From Gemmatimonadota bacterium (GTDB taxonomy: Bacteria > Latescibacterota > UBA2968 > UBA8231): DNA of 6,831 bases. Position numbers and translations under genes: made by a program. A model generated the notes under the pieces. It searched no databases and was not told the origin of the DNA. It saw only the letters and a program-made list of their open reading frames with translations. The stretch covers positions 1 to 6,831 of the forward strand of contig JAPOYQ010000695.1 of assembly GCA_026706505.1 (NCBI GenBank), read 5' to 3'. Shown piece after piece: positions 6,461-6,831 of this stretch (position 1 is the first letter of the stretch; each line of letters starts with the position of its first letter).

Positions 6461-6831
6461 TAGCGTACGCGCCGCTCGTCGGCGAGCTAGACCAGCAGGT
6501 TGAGGGCGTGCTGACGCGCCAAGTGCTGGACGCGGAAAGCCCCCATTGCGGCGGCTTTATGGACGGCGACCGGCTGGTGGGTTCGCAAAGCATCAGCTCG
6601 GTCGCGTCGCTTGGCTACGCCTATCTCCTACCTGAGTCGCGCCATTACCGAAACAAAGAGCTTTTGCAGCGGATCCTCCTCGCCGCTGAGTTTGCCCGCC
6701 GGCATCGAAATCCGTCGGGTTGTTTCGACTTACTGACCACCAACTTTGACTCGGCCCCGGACACAGGCTTTGTGGTGCAGGCGATCGCGCCGGTCGTGTT
6801 TGCGGCGCGGCAACAGGCTACAGACGCCGAG
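6457..6831 (+). CDS. N-terminal part of a putative alpha/alpha-toroid protein, 3'-truncated
   Basis: A frame runs open from a GTG at 6457 to the right edge, giving 125 residues with no stop. The start overlaps the oxidoreductase TGA as GTGA, a common coupled arrangement. Visible features include HCGGFMDGDRLVG at 30-42, a region resembling a helical hairpin around LLPESRHYRNKELLQRILLAAEFARRHR (57-84), and GCFDLLTTNFDSAPDTGFVV at 88-107. The last block, followed by a hydrophobic helix, resembles alpha/alpha-toroid proteins related to heparinase II/III and unsaturated glucuronyl hydrolases. This is memory-based pattern similarity, not a search result. No signal peptide is seen, so a cytoplasmic place is likely if the start is right. 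It may act on an oligosaccharide, consistent with the sugar-type oxidoreductase before it. An in-frame ATG at residue 35 (6559) is a less likely alternative start because it would remove conserved-looking sequence. Confidence 0.65.
   Translation, partial: MIAYAPLVGELDQQVEGVLTRQVLDAESPHCGGFMDGDRLVGSQSISSVASLGYAYLLPESRHYRNKELLQRILLAAEFARRHRNPSGCFDLLTTNFDSAPDTGFVVQAIAPVVFAARQQATDAE

Noticed and set aside
6474..6487. Inverted repeat GCTCG-TCGG-CGAGC after the oxidoreductase stop, a possible terminator
   Set aside because: The stem is only 5 base pairs, no T-run follows, and it lies inside the open frame starting at 6457.

Overview
The window is a tightly packed, entirely plus-strand stretch of six genes with almost no non-coding DNA. 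It begins inside one gene and ends inside another. Gaps are 13, 23 and 10 bases and overlaps are 8 and 4 bases, so it reads as one operon or two abutting ones. GC content is high, roughly 60% or a little more by eye. No RNA gene, mobile element, CRISPR array, terminator or clear promoter was found. The organism cannot be fixed from this piece. A two-domain GlnE plus a DegT aminotransferase next to a Gfo/Idh/MocA oxidoreductase suits a high-GC Gram-negative-type bacterium, possibly one of the uncultured phyla rich in these families (Latescibacterota or Poribacteria-like). That placement is a weak guess.

Region 1 (1-2396) is most of glnE, the bifunctional adenylyltransferase/adenylyl-removing enzyme that sets glutamine synthetase activity. 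About 137 N-terminal residues appear to lie outside the window. Both nucleotidyltransferase cores look intact. Region 2 (2410-3396) encodes a membrane protein joining a MauE/DoxX-like module with a DCGCFG motif to a C-terminal thioredoxin-like domain with a CVHC motif. It resembles a MauE and a MauD fused into one chain and is probably an extracytoplasmic thiol redox protein.

Region 3 (3420-6831) is a coupled block: a DegT/DnrJ/EryC1/StrS PLP aminotransferase, an unrecognised soluble protein of about 258 residues, a Gfo/Idh/MocA NAD(P)-dependent oxidoreductase, and the start of a gene that may encode an alpha/alpha-toroid carbohydrate-active protein. The dehydrogenase could make a keto group on a sugar or cyclitol and the aminotransferase could aminate it, as in the known NtdC/NtdA kanosamine pathway. 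The substrate cannot be read from the sequence.

The most interesting points are the MauE-thioredoxin fusion, the orphan gene embedded between the aminotransferase and oxidoreductase genes, and the truncated gene at the right edge. Nothing here proves a new system.
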